Of a DNA stretch of 64,000 nt, positions 46,289 to 57,413 are shown in pieces. Source of the DNA: Macquaria australasica (lineage: Eukaryota > Chordata > Actinopteri > Centrarchiformes > Percichthyidae); NCBI GenBank assembly GCA_005408345.1, contig SEMN01000045.1, forward strand, positions 1,729,001 to 1,793,000, in the 5' to 3' direction. How positions within the stretch are numbered: position 1 is the stretch's first letter; each line of letters begins with the position of its first letter. Below the pieces are notes generated by a model, which searched no databases, was not told the DNA's origin, and saw only the letters and a list, made by a program, of their open reading frames with translations. The position numbers and the translations under genes were made by a program.

Positions 46289-46873
46289 AACATTTCATAG
46301 CTTGCACTCAGGGCTCTCCCTTCTCTTTCCACGTTTAACCCAAACCTAATTTTTGGTGATCCAAAACAGGATCCTAAAAAAACTTTTTTTTTCTTTTTTT
46401 TTTACCCGTTACCCTCTGATTGCAATATGCATGATGTAATTTCACTGACCTCTCCCTTTTGTCTCATGGTTTTCACATGTGGAGCAGTGATGAATCATTT
46501 TACGCTTTTTTTTTTGTGTATTATTAGCAGCATGCCTACCTGCCTTGTAAGAACAAAAGAATGTATGTTTTGCTAAATGTAAATCTATTTCTGTAATTAA
46601 AGAGATGAAATTGCAATACATTAACTCTTAAGTGTTGACTTTAATTACACAGATGTTAGCTGAAAACATGTATACATCAAAACACAAGACATAGTGCTAC
46701 AAGGGGGGCATTTATGACATTTAACACCAATAATTGCCTGTCAGCTGGGCTCATGTCTTATGTTGATCAGATGTAACTGGGCCTTTATATCAGTGACCGA
46801 TTCAACCCAAACATCTATTTGCTGGTAAAGTCATTCAATGAACTAAGTGTTTTAAGTCTAAGGCATTCTCTTC
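46289..46873. terminator. Convergent 3' ends of cfap410 and orc2
   Basis: The cfap410 ATTAAA signal (46596-46601, plus) and the orc2 ATTAAA signal (46640-46645, minus) are about 40 bases apart and face each other. Cleavage downstream of each would make the two mRNAs overlap at their 3' ends by some tens of bases. Confidence 0.55.
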
Positions 46874-49800
46874 TCAGTCACCCTCCTCGTTCTCCAGGAA
46901 ATCCATCAATGTGCTCGCGTCCACGGCAACGGTCAAGCACTCCACTCCATCTGCACCCTGGTGATGAATTGTGGGAATAAATGTAAGTGAGACACGGGAG
47001 TCACAGCAGAGAGTTATGGCACTGAATGAAGGTTGGGGTATTTTAAAGTGAAACTCCACCTTGCGTGTCCGTATCAGTTTGTGGTCTCTGAACTCAGTCA
47101 GCTGAGTCCTCAGTGTGAGGTCAGAGTTCACCAAGAACGCCTCTCGACAGCGCTGGTAGAAATCTTGGAATGACAGACCTGCACACAGTCACAGGAAAAC
47201 ATTACAATCATAAAGTAATACAGTCACATTTTAGAGAAACATGTACAGCACTTTGAAGTTTGGAGTGTGTGTGCACCTGTGTATGAAGGATTATCTTTGT
47301 TTTCCAGCTGAAATTTCACCAGCAGCTTGAAAATTCCTCTGCAAAAAGAAAGGACACAGAACCATGAAGAACTCGTGAGTTCATTAGCCAATCAACATGC
47401 TGTGGCAGTTAATTACATCAAGGTGTAAGTGGCACCTTGCATTGGGTGTCAAGCTGCGTAGCACGTGTGTGAGGGAGGACAGAGCGAGAGCACCGGTCTG
47501 CTGCACCAGGAGAGAGTTTTCGTACGACGTCTCCTCTGCATAGTGCTGGAACGTCACACACTCCCACCACAGCCAGTTAAACTGGCTCTGCTGGAACTGG
47601 TCCCACACTGGGAACACACGGGAAAGACTCAGCTACAAAGATACATTTTAATGTCATGAACACCGCAGTACACACGCTTACAAAAACACCCACCTAATGG
47701 AGCGTTTATGTGGTCTAAAGAAGCCACCAAGTGCAGGTTGGGCAGGGATGCCAGCTGCCCCAGTGCACTCTGGGTCTTCTCTCCTCGCAGCATTGGTCCA
47801 TCGATATTATGGATTAGCAGGTACACATGGAGATCTGGGCCTGCGAGGAGGATATGCTTCAATTGGAAAACACAGAATCCAAACATAAGCTTAAGATGGA
47901 GACAAACTGACACAGACACACTCACTGTCTTTCAGGGTCTGAGTGATGTACTGGATCTGGTCCGAGGGTGTCCGGAAACTCCCCTCGTGCTCTAGAACCT
48001 CACATGTCAGAGCATTTAAGATCTGCAATGAAAGCATGGCATGATCAGAATAAAAGAAAAAACAAAGAAAATCCACCTATCAATATTGCTCGAGCGTTTC
48101 TCTTTTAAATCACTTCCTGACCCTGTCTGTGGCACTCAGCTCAGCTCCAAGCCCACTAGTTCCTATAAGACTTCAATCTTTTATCATAAACATATAGCTT
48201 CATTTCAAATAAGGCCAAGTCATTTCCTAAAACAGCTGGACACCAGTTTCTGGACATGTTACTCAAACAGGAGGAAAGAGTGCATTTGCTGGGGACTATT
48301 TTCATCAGTGGATTAATCCACTTTTGATACTGTAGTGAGTATTTTCTATATTTGGGATTGACTAAACTACAGTATGTGTGTTCATCGTAACAAAAGGAAC
48401 ATGTCACCCAGTGCAACCATGTGGCTTACTGATGTGTTTTAACAGTATTTGAAGAACAATGGAGCTCTATGGCACAAAGGAATAACACACACACACACAC
48501 ACTTTGGTCTTTTCATGAAATTAGTTTGTTCCATCTACACTCTTTGCTCCTATTTTGGCCCCAGTTTCATTGTTGATATAGGTTGTACCAATAAAGCATT
48601 TTATTTAGATATTTTTATAAAGATTTTTTTTTGTGTATACTGACTGATTTAAGAGTAATGGAAGGGAAGAATCCATTGACCACGAGGTGGATTTCTTGAG
48701 CCAAGTGGGACATACGGAAGTCCTCCAGCAGAGCTTTTTTGCTGCCCAAACCATAGACCAGCACACTGAATCCCAACCTACACAAACAAACACAGAGACG
48801 CTTTCTGTCTTGTACCACATTTCAAACATGACAAACAAAACAGAACAAAAAAAAAAAAAAAACACAGCATGGAATAAAGAACGTGCAAACCACACTCACT
48901 GTAACTGTAACATCCATTTGCTAAAGTGCTTTCGGTGTTTGTCGTGGAGCTGCTGGATCTCTATTGAGTAGCCTGAAGGCTTTCCCTCTAAAAGCTGGAC
49001 CAACGTCTCCTGCAAACACAAAATAAGGATGCACTTCAGTAACACAGGAAGTCATTGGACACAGATAGAACACTGGCTGTTATATACTGACCCTGTCAAG
49101 TTTAGGGGTGTGCAAACGCTCCAGGGTGCGGTCTGATGTCAACACCTTCGAACTGCCATGAGCTTCAAAATACTCCTCCACCATACTGGGCTGACTGAGG
49201 GGTTCAGAAGTGTTCTTGCTCTTCTTGCTGGGAGTCTTGTAGAGAGCCGCAGACAAACCTTTACTGGGCGTTCTTGGAGTCTTCGAGTTCTCCTTGTCTT
49301 CTTTCTTTACCTTCTGCTCCTCCACCTCCTCCACCCCATCTTCATCCTCTTCCTCCTCCTCCTCAGAGGGCGACAGCTCACTATCGCTGTCTGAGCGGAT
49401 GCTTGGAGCTGAAAGTATCAAACAGCTTTAGATCATAGCTGAAGTCTAACTTTATATAATCGCGACTACTGTAACAATAAGAGACTCTACTTCCATTGTA
49501 GCATGTTAAACTCACTTGTCATTCTCTTCCTGAGCCTGTGGGGTGTTGTGGAGACAAACTGAACCTTCTTGCTCTGTCATACAAAAAGCAGAGATTACAC
49601 TGAGAAAACTGACACTGCAGCAAAGCCACCTAACCACAGCTTACAGAAACATCATTATAAAACGCTGCTGAAGTGTATACAAGAGGTCAAGCAAACAAAT
49701 TCCTTCCAGTCTCACCCTCTGTGGTGTCCTGCTTTCACCTCTGTGGTCTAGTCAGGTAGAGACAGAGAGAAAGAATAGAGTTAGTTGTATGTAAATGGAC

Positions 49801-50945
49801 CAAAAAAACAGAACGCGTGTTGAACTCACTGCGGCCTGTTCGGGTGGGAGTGGAGGGTTCAATGTTGGGGGTCGTGCTGAAGGTCACGCTTTTCCCGGGA
49901 GTCCGGGCCAACTCGCTTGCTATTTATAAAAAAAATAACACAAAAAACAAAAACAAAGTGCATGTAATATCCTTAAAAAACGAGTTAATAATCACCTGAT
50001 CAATGCCGCTGATGGTGTCATAGAATCCAAGAAAGTCTGTGTATGCCAGACAGAAGAAGAAGGAGGGAGGCTCTCTCACCAGTCTGGGCCATGCTGTGTC
50101 CACGTTTGACTTTCTGAAAGGAGAAAATGGAGGATCCAGCCACTCTGGACATACCCTCCTCATCTTCTGTAAAGCCAAGAAACAATTATGTAACTGAGGT
50201 GTAGCCACGTAAAATAATCATTTCTATATCATTAGCAGCACTAAACACAACGGCCTTGTGCTAATTCAGACTGTACCAGGAGGTATTGGAGCTGGTGTTT
50301 TGATTCCAGCATTGATCAATCGTCAAAATACGATATGTTAATTTACTGTATATACACCCAAGTCTACTCTCACAAAACACCCTGTTGGCTGTTGTATTAG
50401 ACTGCATTAGTTTTAGCTAAGTGTATCTAATAAACTGGCAATTGAGTGTATACTAAACGGCAGCTAGGTATTGTTTTGCATCACTTAGCAGCAGGCTGAA
50501 TAAAGGTTCAATAAAAATACCCTTACAAACACAGAGAGCTGGAAAAACACCCGACAGGTAGACCATGAGCAAGGTTTACTTACCACAACAGGTATTCAAA
50601 AATGACTGACGCCTTGCTCACCTTCTGTGTTGTCTGTCCCTAGAGCCAGGACATAGTTCTGCTCGTCAAGGAGTCCATTTTCATCGCCACCGTGTCCTAC
50701 ATCCTCTCTGGCCCGTCGTCCAGCTGGGCTCTTAAACGTCACCATCTTCTGAACAGACCCACTGCTGCTCTGCACACCTTATGGTTACACAGAGAGACAG
50801 ACAGAGTAGTTAGCCACCTGCTCATTAACAAAACATATCAGAGCAGGAGAAGTGAAGTGACTCTGTTGTCCATACCCTCCTGTTTGTCCACGATGTGCTC
50901 CAGAGCATCTCCATCACCAATGAACTTCACCTCCAACACACTCAT
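46874..50945 (-). CDS. orc2: Origin recognition complex subunit 2
   Basis: About 15 exons encode ORC2, a core ORC subunit that binds replication origins and recruits CDC6 and MCM2-7. The start MSVLEVKFIGDGDALEHIVD corresponds to the EVHFVGDDDVLNHI region of human ORC2. The N-terminal half is disordered, with CDK-type sites (ARTPGKSVTFSTTP, STPTRTG) and an acidic run SPSEEEEEEDEDG. The AAA-like core begins LERLHTPKLDRETLVQLLEG and includes FSVLVYGLGSKKALLEDF and LLIHNIDGPMLRGEKTQ. The winged helix is at the C-terminus, ending DFLENEEGD. Coding starts just after an acceptor at about 50948, so exon 1 is noncoding, near 51100-51170. Together with mcm6 this is the second pre-replicative-complex gene in the window. 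Confidence 0.95.
48090..48420. repeat. Dispersed repeat, copy A, in an orc2 intron
   Basis: Sequence containing CCAAGCCCACTAGTTCCTA and GTGCATTTGCTGGGGACTAT is related to a copy at about 62190-62420 in col6a2 (CCAAGCCCACTGGTTCCTAA, GTGCATTTGCTGGGAACTAT), in the same order and orientation. No open frame is shared. It is a dispersed or segmentally copied noncoding repeat of unknown class. Confidence 0.7.
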
Positions 50946-52376
50946 GACTGAAGGGAAACACAACACACGGTGTGACAGCAGCATTAAACCAGGTAAGGTT
51001 AGCTGACAGTGCAGTCTGGTCCCCACAGTCAACACTGGACAGCGGCTGCACACTGAATGTGTAAAAGAGAAGTGGCGCACTAACCAGCGCGTAACTTACC
51101 TGATAATGTTTAGTACCGCGAATGAAGAGTGTAAACAAAACTTTCATAAACTCAGAGCTTCACTCTGTAGCGTGACAACTTCCCGCGCCATCCTCCTGAA
51201 GTTTTTAAACCACGTGACAAGTGAAAGGTCATATGATGGCCAATCAGAGCGTTAGCTTCAGTAAAAACCACATTTCCCAAAATGCACTTCGCACTGCGGT
51301 TCGCAACCTACTCGCTGCTGAGCCTTCAATGAGAAAGTTTTATAATTATCAATATTAGTTAATAATCATTTATAAGTGGCATTCTATTTTACTGTCATAA
51401 TCAAATTGTTAATATAGTTTTATTCCTAATATCATTATGACACATATTTTAGAAATGTGCATGAAACGTATACAAATGTATTATTCATGAAGAGGAAATA
51501 AGAAGTGGAAATTGAGTACAATAGTCATTTTATTTAGTCATAAAAAATAAAACCACCACCAGTGTTCAAGATAGTGGTAGTGACTGCACACTTAGTCCTT
51601 AAAAGTATATGATGAAGGATTATTCATTATCGTTGGCATGAGCAACGTCTTTTGCTCAGCACTTCATCAGGCTCATGATCATTATACTCCATGATTATAC
51701 ATGTGTTCATCTCGCAGTTACCAGCACCTGTTGCCCTGCAATACACACTTTGAGCAAAGCTTCTTTCTCCTTTTCAGTAATTACATTTAGAGACAATCCA
51801 AAACTAACCAATGAATATGAATAAAACACGCATGTGCAAAAAGGTTTTTTATTGAGTCTGTTTTAAGTGTCATATTGGACAAGAGTTGTAACCCATGCTC
51901 TGCATAGTAAAATGCAGAAACCACATACACATCTGCATCATCATTAATTTGTGTTTAACCATTAAGATGTCACATACAAATGCTCTTGCTAAGTGTCATC
52001 ATACTCATTTGATTGTTTTTAGCCTCCAATGAGTGCCCAGATACTGACAGCAGCCTACTGACATCTGTTGCTGCTATCCTGGTCTTGGTCAGAAAACTGC
52101 AAGATGATATTAATTAAATGATGAGACAACATAGTCCTCGAGCTTTTGTTTATTTAATCACTTAAAAGCATACAGGTGTGTATTTTTTTCTACATTTCTT
52201 TTCCCACGTCGCTTCAGATAAAACATTTGGGGAATAGATCTAAGAAAAGTACCTGTGTTATTTAATCAGTAGTTTTGGAGTACTTCTACACATGAGTTGC
52301 TCCAAGAAGTCCTCTTTCCAGTATTCATTTAGTTATTCCAACAAGGTCATGTATGAGTGAACAGTTGGACAGCCGT
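50946..52376. other. orc2 promoter and orc2-dsd intergenic region
   Basis: The orc2 promoter includes an E2F-like TTCCCGCGCCA (about 51180-51190), CCAAT (51240-51244) and a ZNF143-like site (51270-51290). To the right the sequence is AT-rich with no exon. A minus-strand AATAAA at 52149-52154 is the likely end of the D-serine dehydratase transcript. Confidence 0.6.
51266..51292. promoter_or_regulatory. ZNF143/Staf-like site in the orc2 promoter
   Basis: The sequence CCACATTTCCCAAAATGCAC agrees closely with the ZNF143 consensus (ACTACATTTCCCAGAATGCA). It sits about 100 bp upstream of the inferred orc2 start region, beside a CCAAT box and an E2F-like motif, a combination common in TATA-less cell-cycle promoters. 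Confidence 0.6.
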
Positions 52377-55300
52377 TCACCACCCGCGGGTTGGTGTCCA
52401 CGTCCCCAGCAGACGGCCCTCAGAGTGCACGTGGTACACGGGATGCATCATTGCAGTTGCACACGACTGTAAAAATCAAGAGAGAGGGTCAGACAAGAGG
52501 AGAGCGGCATGAGGAAACGGACACAGTATTAAGCTTCACTCCACAGTGAACAGTACTAACATGGTGGGGGATCAGTGTGAGCAGAGAGCCCAGGGGGTAT
52601 TTGCTGTAGTCGAGTGGTCCTGAGATGGGCTCCACTCTACCGTGCTCCTGGGTCATGGACAACAACCTGGAGGGAAATATCTTTCATCAGAACTTCAGTC
52701 ACACTTTAGTTTAGTATTGAGACTAGAGACAAGAGTAGGTAGCATTACTTGAGGTTTGGGTGTCCTTCAATCACAGCATATCCAGTGGGAAGTTTTCCAG
52801 CTCCGTCTAGACTGAGAGCAAAAACGGGTTTAAAGCAAATGTGAAAACAACAGATAGCTGCAATGACGACGATACAAACAAATCAGTAATGTAGTGGTGA
52901 GTAAAAAAGGTGGTTAATGTATCTGCTCCAGTTGGTGAGCATCATCAATTTAGAGGAAATAAAATAGTAAATTTAGGATTTTGCCCTCATGCATAAATTA
53001 AGCATGCTGTGGATTTACATCATTAAGGATTATGTCAGCTTACAGTGGTAAGCAGGTTAAGTCCATTCTGCAAATGCAAAACAGGGTGAACAATATTGAG
53101 GAAGCTACCTGAGTCCACTCCATCCACAGTCAATCAGGAGCTGGTTCCTGTGAGGACAGTGTCCGATGACTCTCGTCAAAACCCTCACAGCCACATCCTC
53201 CAGACTGCACGAGCCAATCACAGACTGCTGCACATCTAAAAGACAGCAAGAAAATACATCAACACCATCGTCGCCGCTGAATTTGTAACTTTTTCTTTCC
53301 CATACGCTAATTTCAATTGGAAAACAGCATAAACAAAGTGGGACACTGATGCAACTACATCTACATCCATGCACAAACAGACCATAGAAGACATAGTTTC
53401 CAGGATGCACCTCGCTGAGCTGCGCCATGTCTTTGACTGGGTGACTACAGGAAGGGGTGGAGCCAATACTGGACTTACAGGTGATGCCAGCAGCCTTCAG
53501 TCTGCCCAAAAACAAACCCAGAGAAGTTTACAGAGACCTTTCACATTATATGTTGTCACATAAATCCTTTTTTAAAATATTGATAAGAGCAGCTTTAATA
53601 TATTAATGTTGAAATGTAATTAAGCAAGATTTAAGTAGTGTACAATTCTACACTGTTGAGGTGTCCGAAGTTTAAAGTTCTTTCTTATTCACTTTGCTTT
53701 ACTCTCCTTCCTTCTGCAATCATGGCTATAAAATAACAAAAACTTGTGAAGCAAAGACACTTGTACTGATCCAAACTCTGGGTACACACCAGTCAAACGT
53801 CAACCAAAAGAAATTTATAAAAAAAAAAAGTGTTCCTGAGAAAATGTTGCATGTATTTTAACCATTCTATGTGGCAGGTAACATATGACATGATTGGCCT
53901 CTACTTGCAGTTGTCTTTGTTTCACTTTTGTCATACTTTTCCATGAACTGCAGAGTCAAGTTGGTGGTTTCCTGGGCGACAGCCTGTATTGGCTCCACTC
54001 CTCTGCAGTTGTAGGTGTTCCCACAGTGAGCGTACACTCCTGTTAGCTCCACGCCCTCCGTCTCGGCGATGGCCTGAGCCAATCTGAGCGCCTCAGGTTC
54101 TGAGTGCAGGACACCGGCTAAGGCAAAGAGCAAACAGAAGATCAGCAGGTGCTTGACTTCCACGTCTCAGTACCTGATGATGAGCTGTGTCCTGGTTTCC
54201 CTGCGTCTTTACCTCTCCCGTTGCCACAGTCGAGTTTCAGCCAGGCGTGCCACAGCCGACCGTCCCTCAGTGGTCTCTTTTTGAGCTGCTCAAGAGCGTG
54301 AGGATGATCCAATAAAAGCTGGAAGAGATCCAGCCTCTCTGACAGGGCTGCACAGCGCTCCACCTATGAACACACACGCACAAACATAAGCTAGTGCATA
54401 AGCTGGTATTTGGAGTAAGGTTGAGAGATAAGACCTAACAAATATAAAAGCTATTCATAATGATTACTGATTAGTTGACTGGCAAAAAAGGAACCAATCA
54501 CTGTCAACGATAATCACTTGATTCAGTAATTAATTTGCTGGTAAAAGAATTTTAGATTTTCTTGATTTTAGTACAGTAAGTATACCATTTTTCATGGCAG
54601 GCATTTTGACATGTCACAGCAGGAAAAGCACAGATGTAATCAATAATATTAACAATGCTGCATTCCAAACTGTTGTGCATGCTGGCTCACTGGCACACTT
54701 ACATACAACAGAGCTGTCATTGATTAGTTAAATTAATTAGTCCCACCTGTGTTTTTCCTGCTATGGCGAGTAATGTCTGCTGTAAAAAAGGTAAGATATT
54801 TCCCAATTCCACATGAGTACATACTTATAGCATAATGTATATGCTTTATAGTACTGCAAACTGTGACTCTTTCCCCCCACAAAAACAAAGCCAAATGTTG
54901 CTTCATACATATGTCTTTCAGGATCTTCATGGACCTGCAAGTTATTTTAATGATAAGCAACTGTGAGCAGCTCCTCCATTACCTTTGTGCATAGGCTGAA
55001 TGCACAAAGAAACTGAAACAGCTAAATGGTATTCAATGTTATCATTTACACCTGTGATTTTCCTTCTGCGACATGAAAGAAGGCCTATTTCTTTATGGGA
55101 CAATAGTGTACATTTACAACACAGTCAGGATGCATATTGACTTTTCTGGGTTAATTTTGTCACTTTTTCCAGTATGACTGAACTACATAATCAAAGCATA
55201 CATATATAGAATGAGTGTTTTTAGTGTGTGAGCTGAGAGAACCTTATCAAACGGAAGAGAGTATGCATAGAGGATGTCATCATATCCGTGGTCGGCATAG

Positions 55301-55618
55301 AAACAGGCCTCTGCCAGTGTGGAAACCACGATGCACCTCCGTGATCCACCTGTCATTATGTCAGCACACTCACTAGACATGAACATGAATACACAGACAC
55401 AGACCTCATCAGTACCCCTTACGTATGACTGACGTGCATGAATGTATTGTATGAGTGTGTGCGTACTCATACAGGGTTTTGTGGGTCTTCATGTGTGGCC
55501 GAAGCTGGACCCCCATCTTCTGACAGCGTTCGATCATCCTCTGGGCATTTCTCTTCACTTTGTCCACATCCACCACCAGAGCAGGGGTACACAGGGCGGA
55601 GAGGTCCTCTCCCTCCAT
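52377..55618 (-). CDS. D-serine dehydratase (PLP- and zinc-dependent)
   Basis: About nine exons (55473-55618, 55243-55372, 54213-54363, 53937-54117, then exons near 53381-53501, 53111-53237, 52748-52811, 52563-52668, 52377-52468) encode a eukaryotic-type D-serine dehydratase, which converts D-serine to pyruvate and ammonia. The N-terminal block LCTPALVVDVDKVKRNAQRM ... LRPHMKTHKT is the fold-type III PLP site; the lysine of HMKTH forms the Schiff base in this family. VYAHCGNTYNC and the C-terminal metal site PHHSC (His and Cys two apart) are present. The enzyme is known from yeast and birds. The start follows an acceptor, so exon 1 is noncoding, probably near 56080-56100. A D-threonine aldolase-like function is the alternative. 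Confidence 0.88.
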
Positions 55619-55630
55619 ACTGGCAGAACT

Positions 55631-55666
<36 letters not shown>

Positions 55667-57413
55667 AGATACTTCTCATGCAATTAAATTCTTGTGCATG
55701 ACTGGCTTCAACTCACATACTAGTGACACTATTCTTGTCACACTATTCTTGATAACAAACACACAAACATATAATGGTATCTTATACATACAGAAATTAT
55801 ACCTGCACATCAGCAACCATATCAGTGGCCTACTTTTCTTCTCCCCAGTACTTTGTGTAGTTTTGCAATGCAATGGTTATTTAATGTGGAGACCTTTGAA
55901 CTTTACACCACCTCACACCAAATGTTTTTTGTTTAAACAGCCCCACACTATTTCACAAATAGACGAGGTTTTAAATGCTCTATAGGTTTTTCTAGCGATA
56001 CCCTTTATTAATTCCACATATCTCAACGACTATAAATAACAGACTATGCACAGAACCAGCTTTTACCATTATAGATGACTTACCGTTTGGCAGTGATTCT
56101 AATTTGTCGCCGAAATGCGGGATTTTGTGGTCACGTTACTCTTACGGTGTCCTTGAGTGGTCAAACCTCCTCACCGGATGCGGTCACTGATGTAAAGCAG
56201 TGGTGGAAGAACTATCCACATCTTTCACTTAGCTGACCAATAAGCTGTCAAATTAGTGTAGTGGTGTAAAAAGTACAATATTTGCATCCAAAATGTAGCT
56301 AATGTAGACTGTCACAATAATACAATGTAATAGATTAGTCTGAATACACAGTTGAATTTGCTGCTATGTACTTCTCTGTACAGCAGAGGGAGCCAGAGGC
56401 ACAAACACCTATTTGTACACTTGATGATGGAGCAAAGAGAGAATTTCTCTTTTGGGATCAAAATAATTTAGGAACATTATGTCTGTTTGTGGCTACGTAC
56501 CTTTTCTATACTTCTTTATTTTACTAAAATCATTGTTGAGAGCCACTTCCTTGCTGTTAAGGTTACAGTGATTTAATGACAAATTGCACATGGATCAAAA
56601 ACATATGAACACATCACACATTTATATATCTTGCAACCACAAAAGACAGTGTTGGGGTCACCACATTAGGCTTTATTTGGACTTCATGTTTACAGATTTG
56701 GTTATTTTATGTTTGTCTGTCAATGTACGTGTAATTAACTACAGCATATGCGTGTGCTTGTGTGTGGGATTCTTGTGTGCTTCAGTGTGGGGCATTTAAG
56801 TGTGATTTTTCCCCCCTGGAGAAGATATGTCTACATGTTTTTATCCCCTGAACAAACTACAGTAATTACAGCATAACATGATGTAAAAAAAAAAGTTTTC
56901 AGAACCACTCAGATGGCTTTGTCCTTTATTTCTACTTTAGTAGCACCTTTAATGTAAATACTGACTTTGTGAAGACAGAGACAGAGAGACAGAGAGAGAG
57001 ATCTTTTCTGCAAACTGAAAATCAATACAAAATAAAAACAAAATAAAGCCTACAATTTATTTCGTACACATTCAATAATCATACACCTCTCCTATCCTGG
57101 GATACTTATGAGTGTCTTTGGTTTGAAGTGCTGACCGTAGATTTAGAATGAGTAGAACAACCAAGTTACAAATGATATTGCATGCCTATGTGTTTGTGTG
57201 TGTCACCTGGTCCTACGTGGATGGTTTTGGCTTTTGTAAACAAATCTTCACCCATGACAACCAGATATGTAGCCGTCTCAGTACCATAAATCCAGTAATG
57301 CTCACAGGGGTTTGTTGATGCCTCTGTGTGTGTTTATGTGTTCGCTGAAGAAGCTGGCCCTTCTTTCATTCTGTGGATTCTACTTCTATGTTGTAGAGCG
57401 TTACAGTTCCTCA
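55619..57413. other. dsd leader and promoter, col6a2 3' UTR
   Basis: A CA microsatellite at about 55631-55664 abuts the acceptor of the first coding dsd exon. A donor-like sequence on the minus strand near 56081-56087 suggests a noncoding dsd exon just right of it. Sequence at 56200-56340 belongs to the CAGTGGTGGAAGAA repeat family. The col6a2 3' UTR runs from 57413 to a minus-strand AATAAA at 56925-56930 (about 490 nt). Confidence 0.55.
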
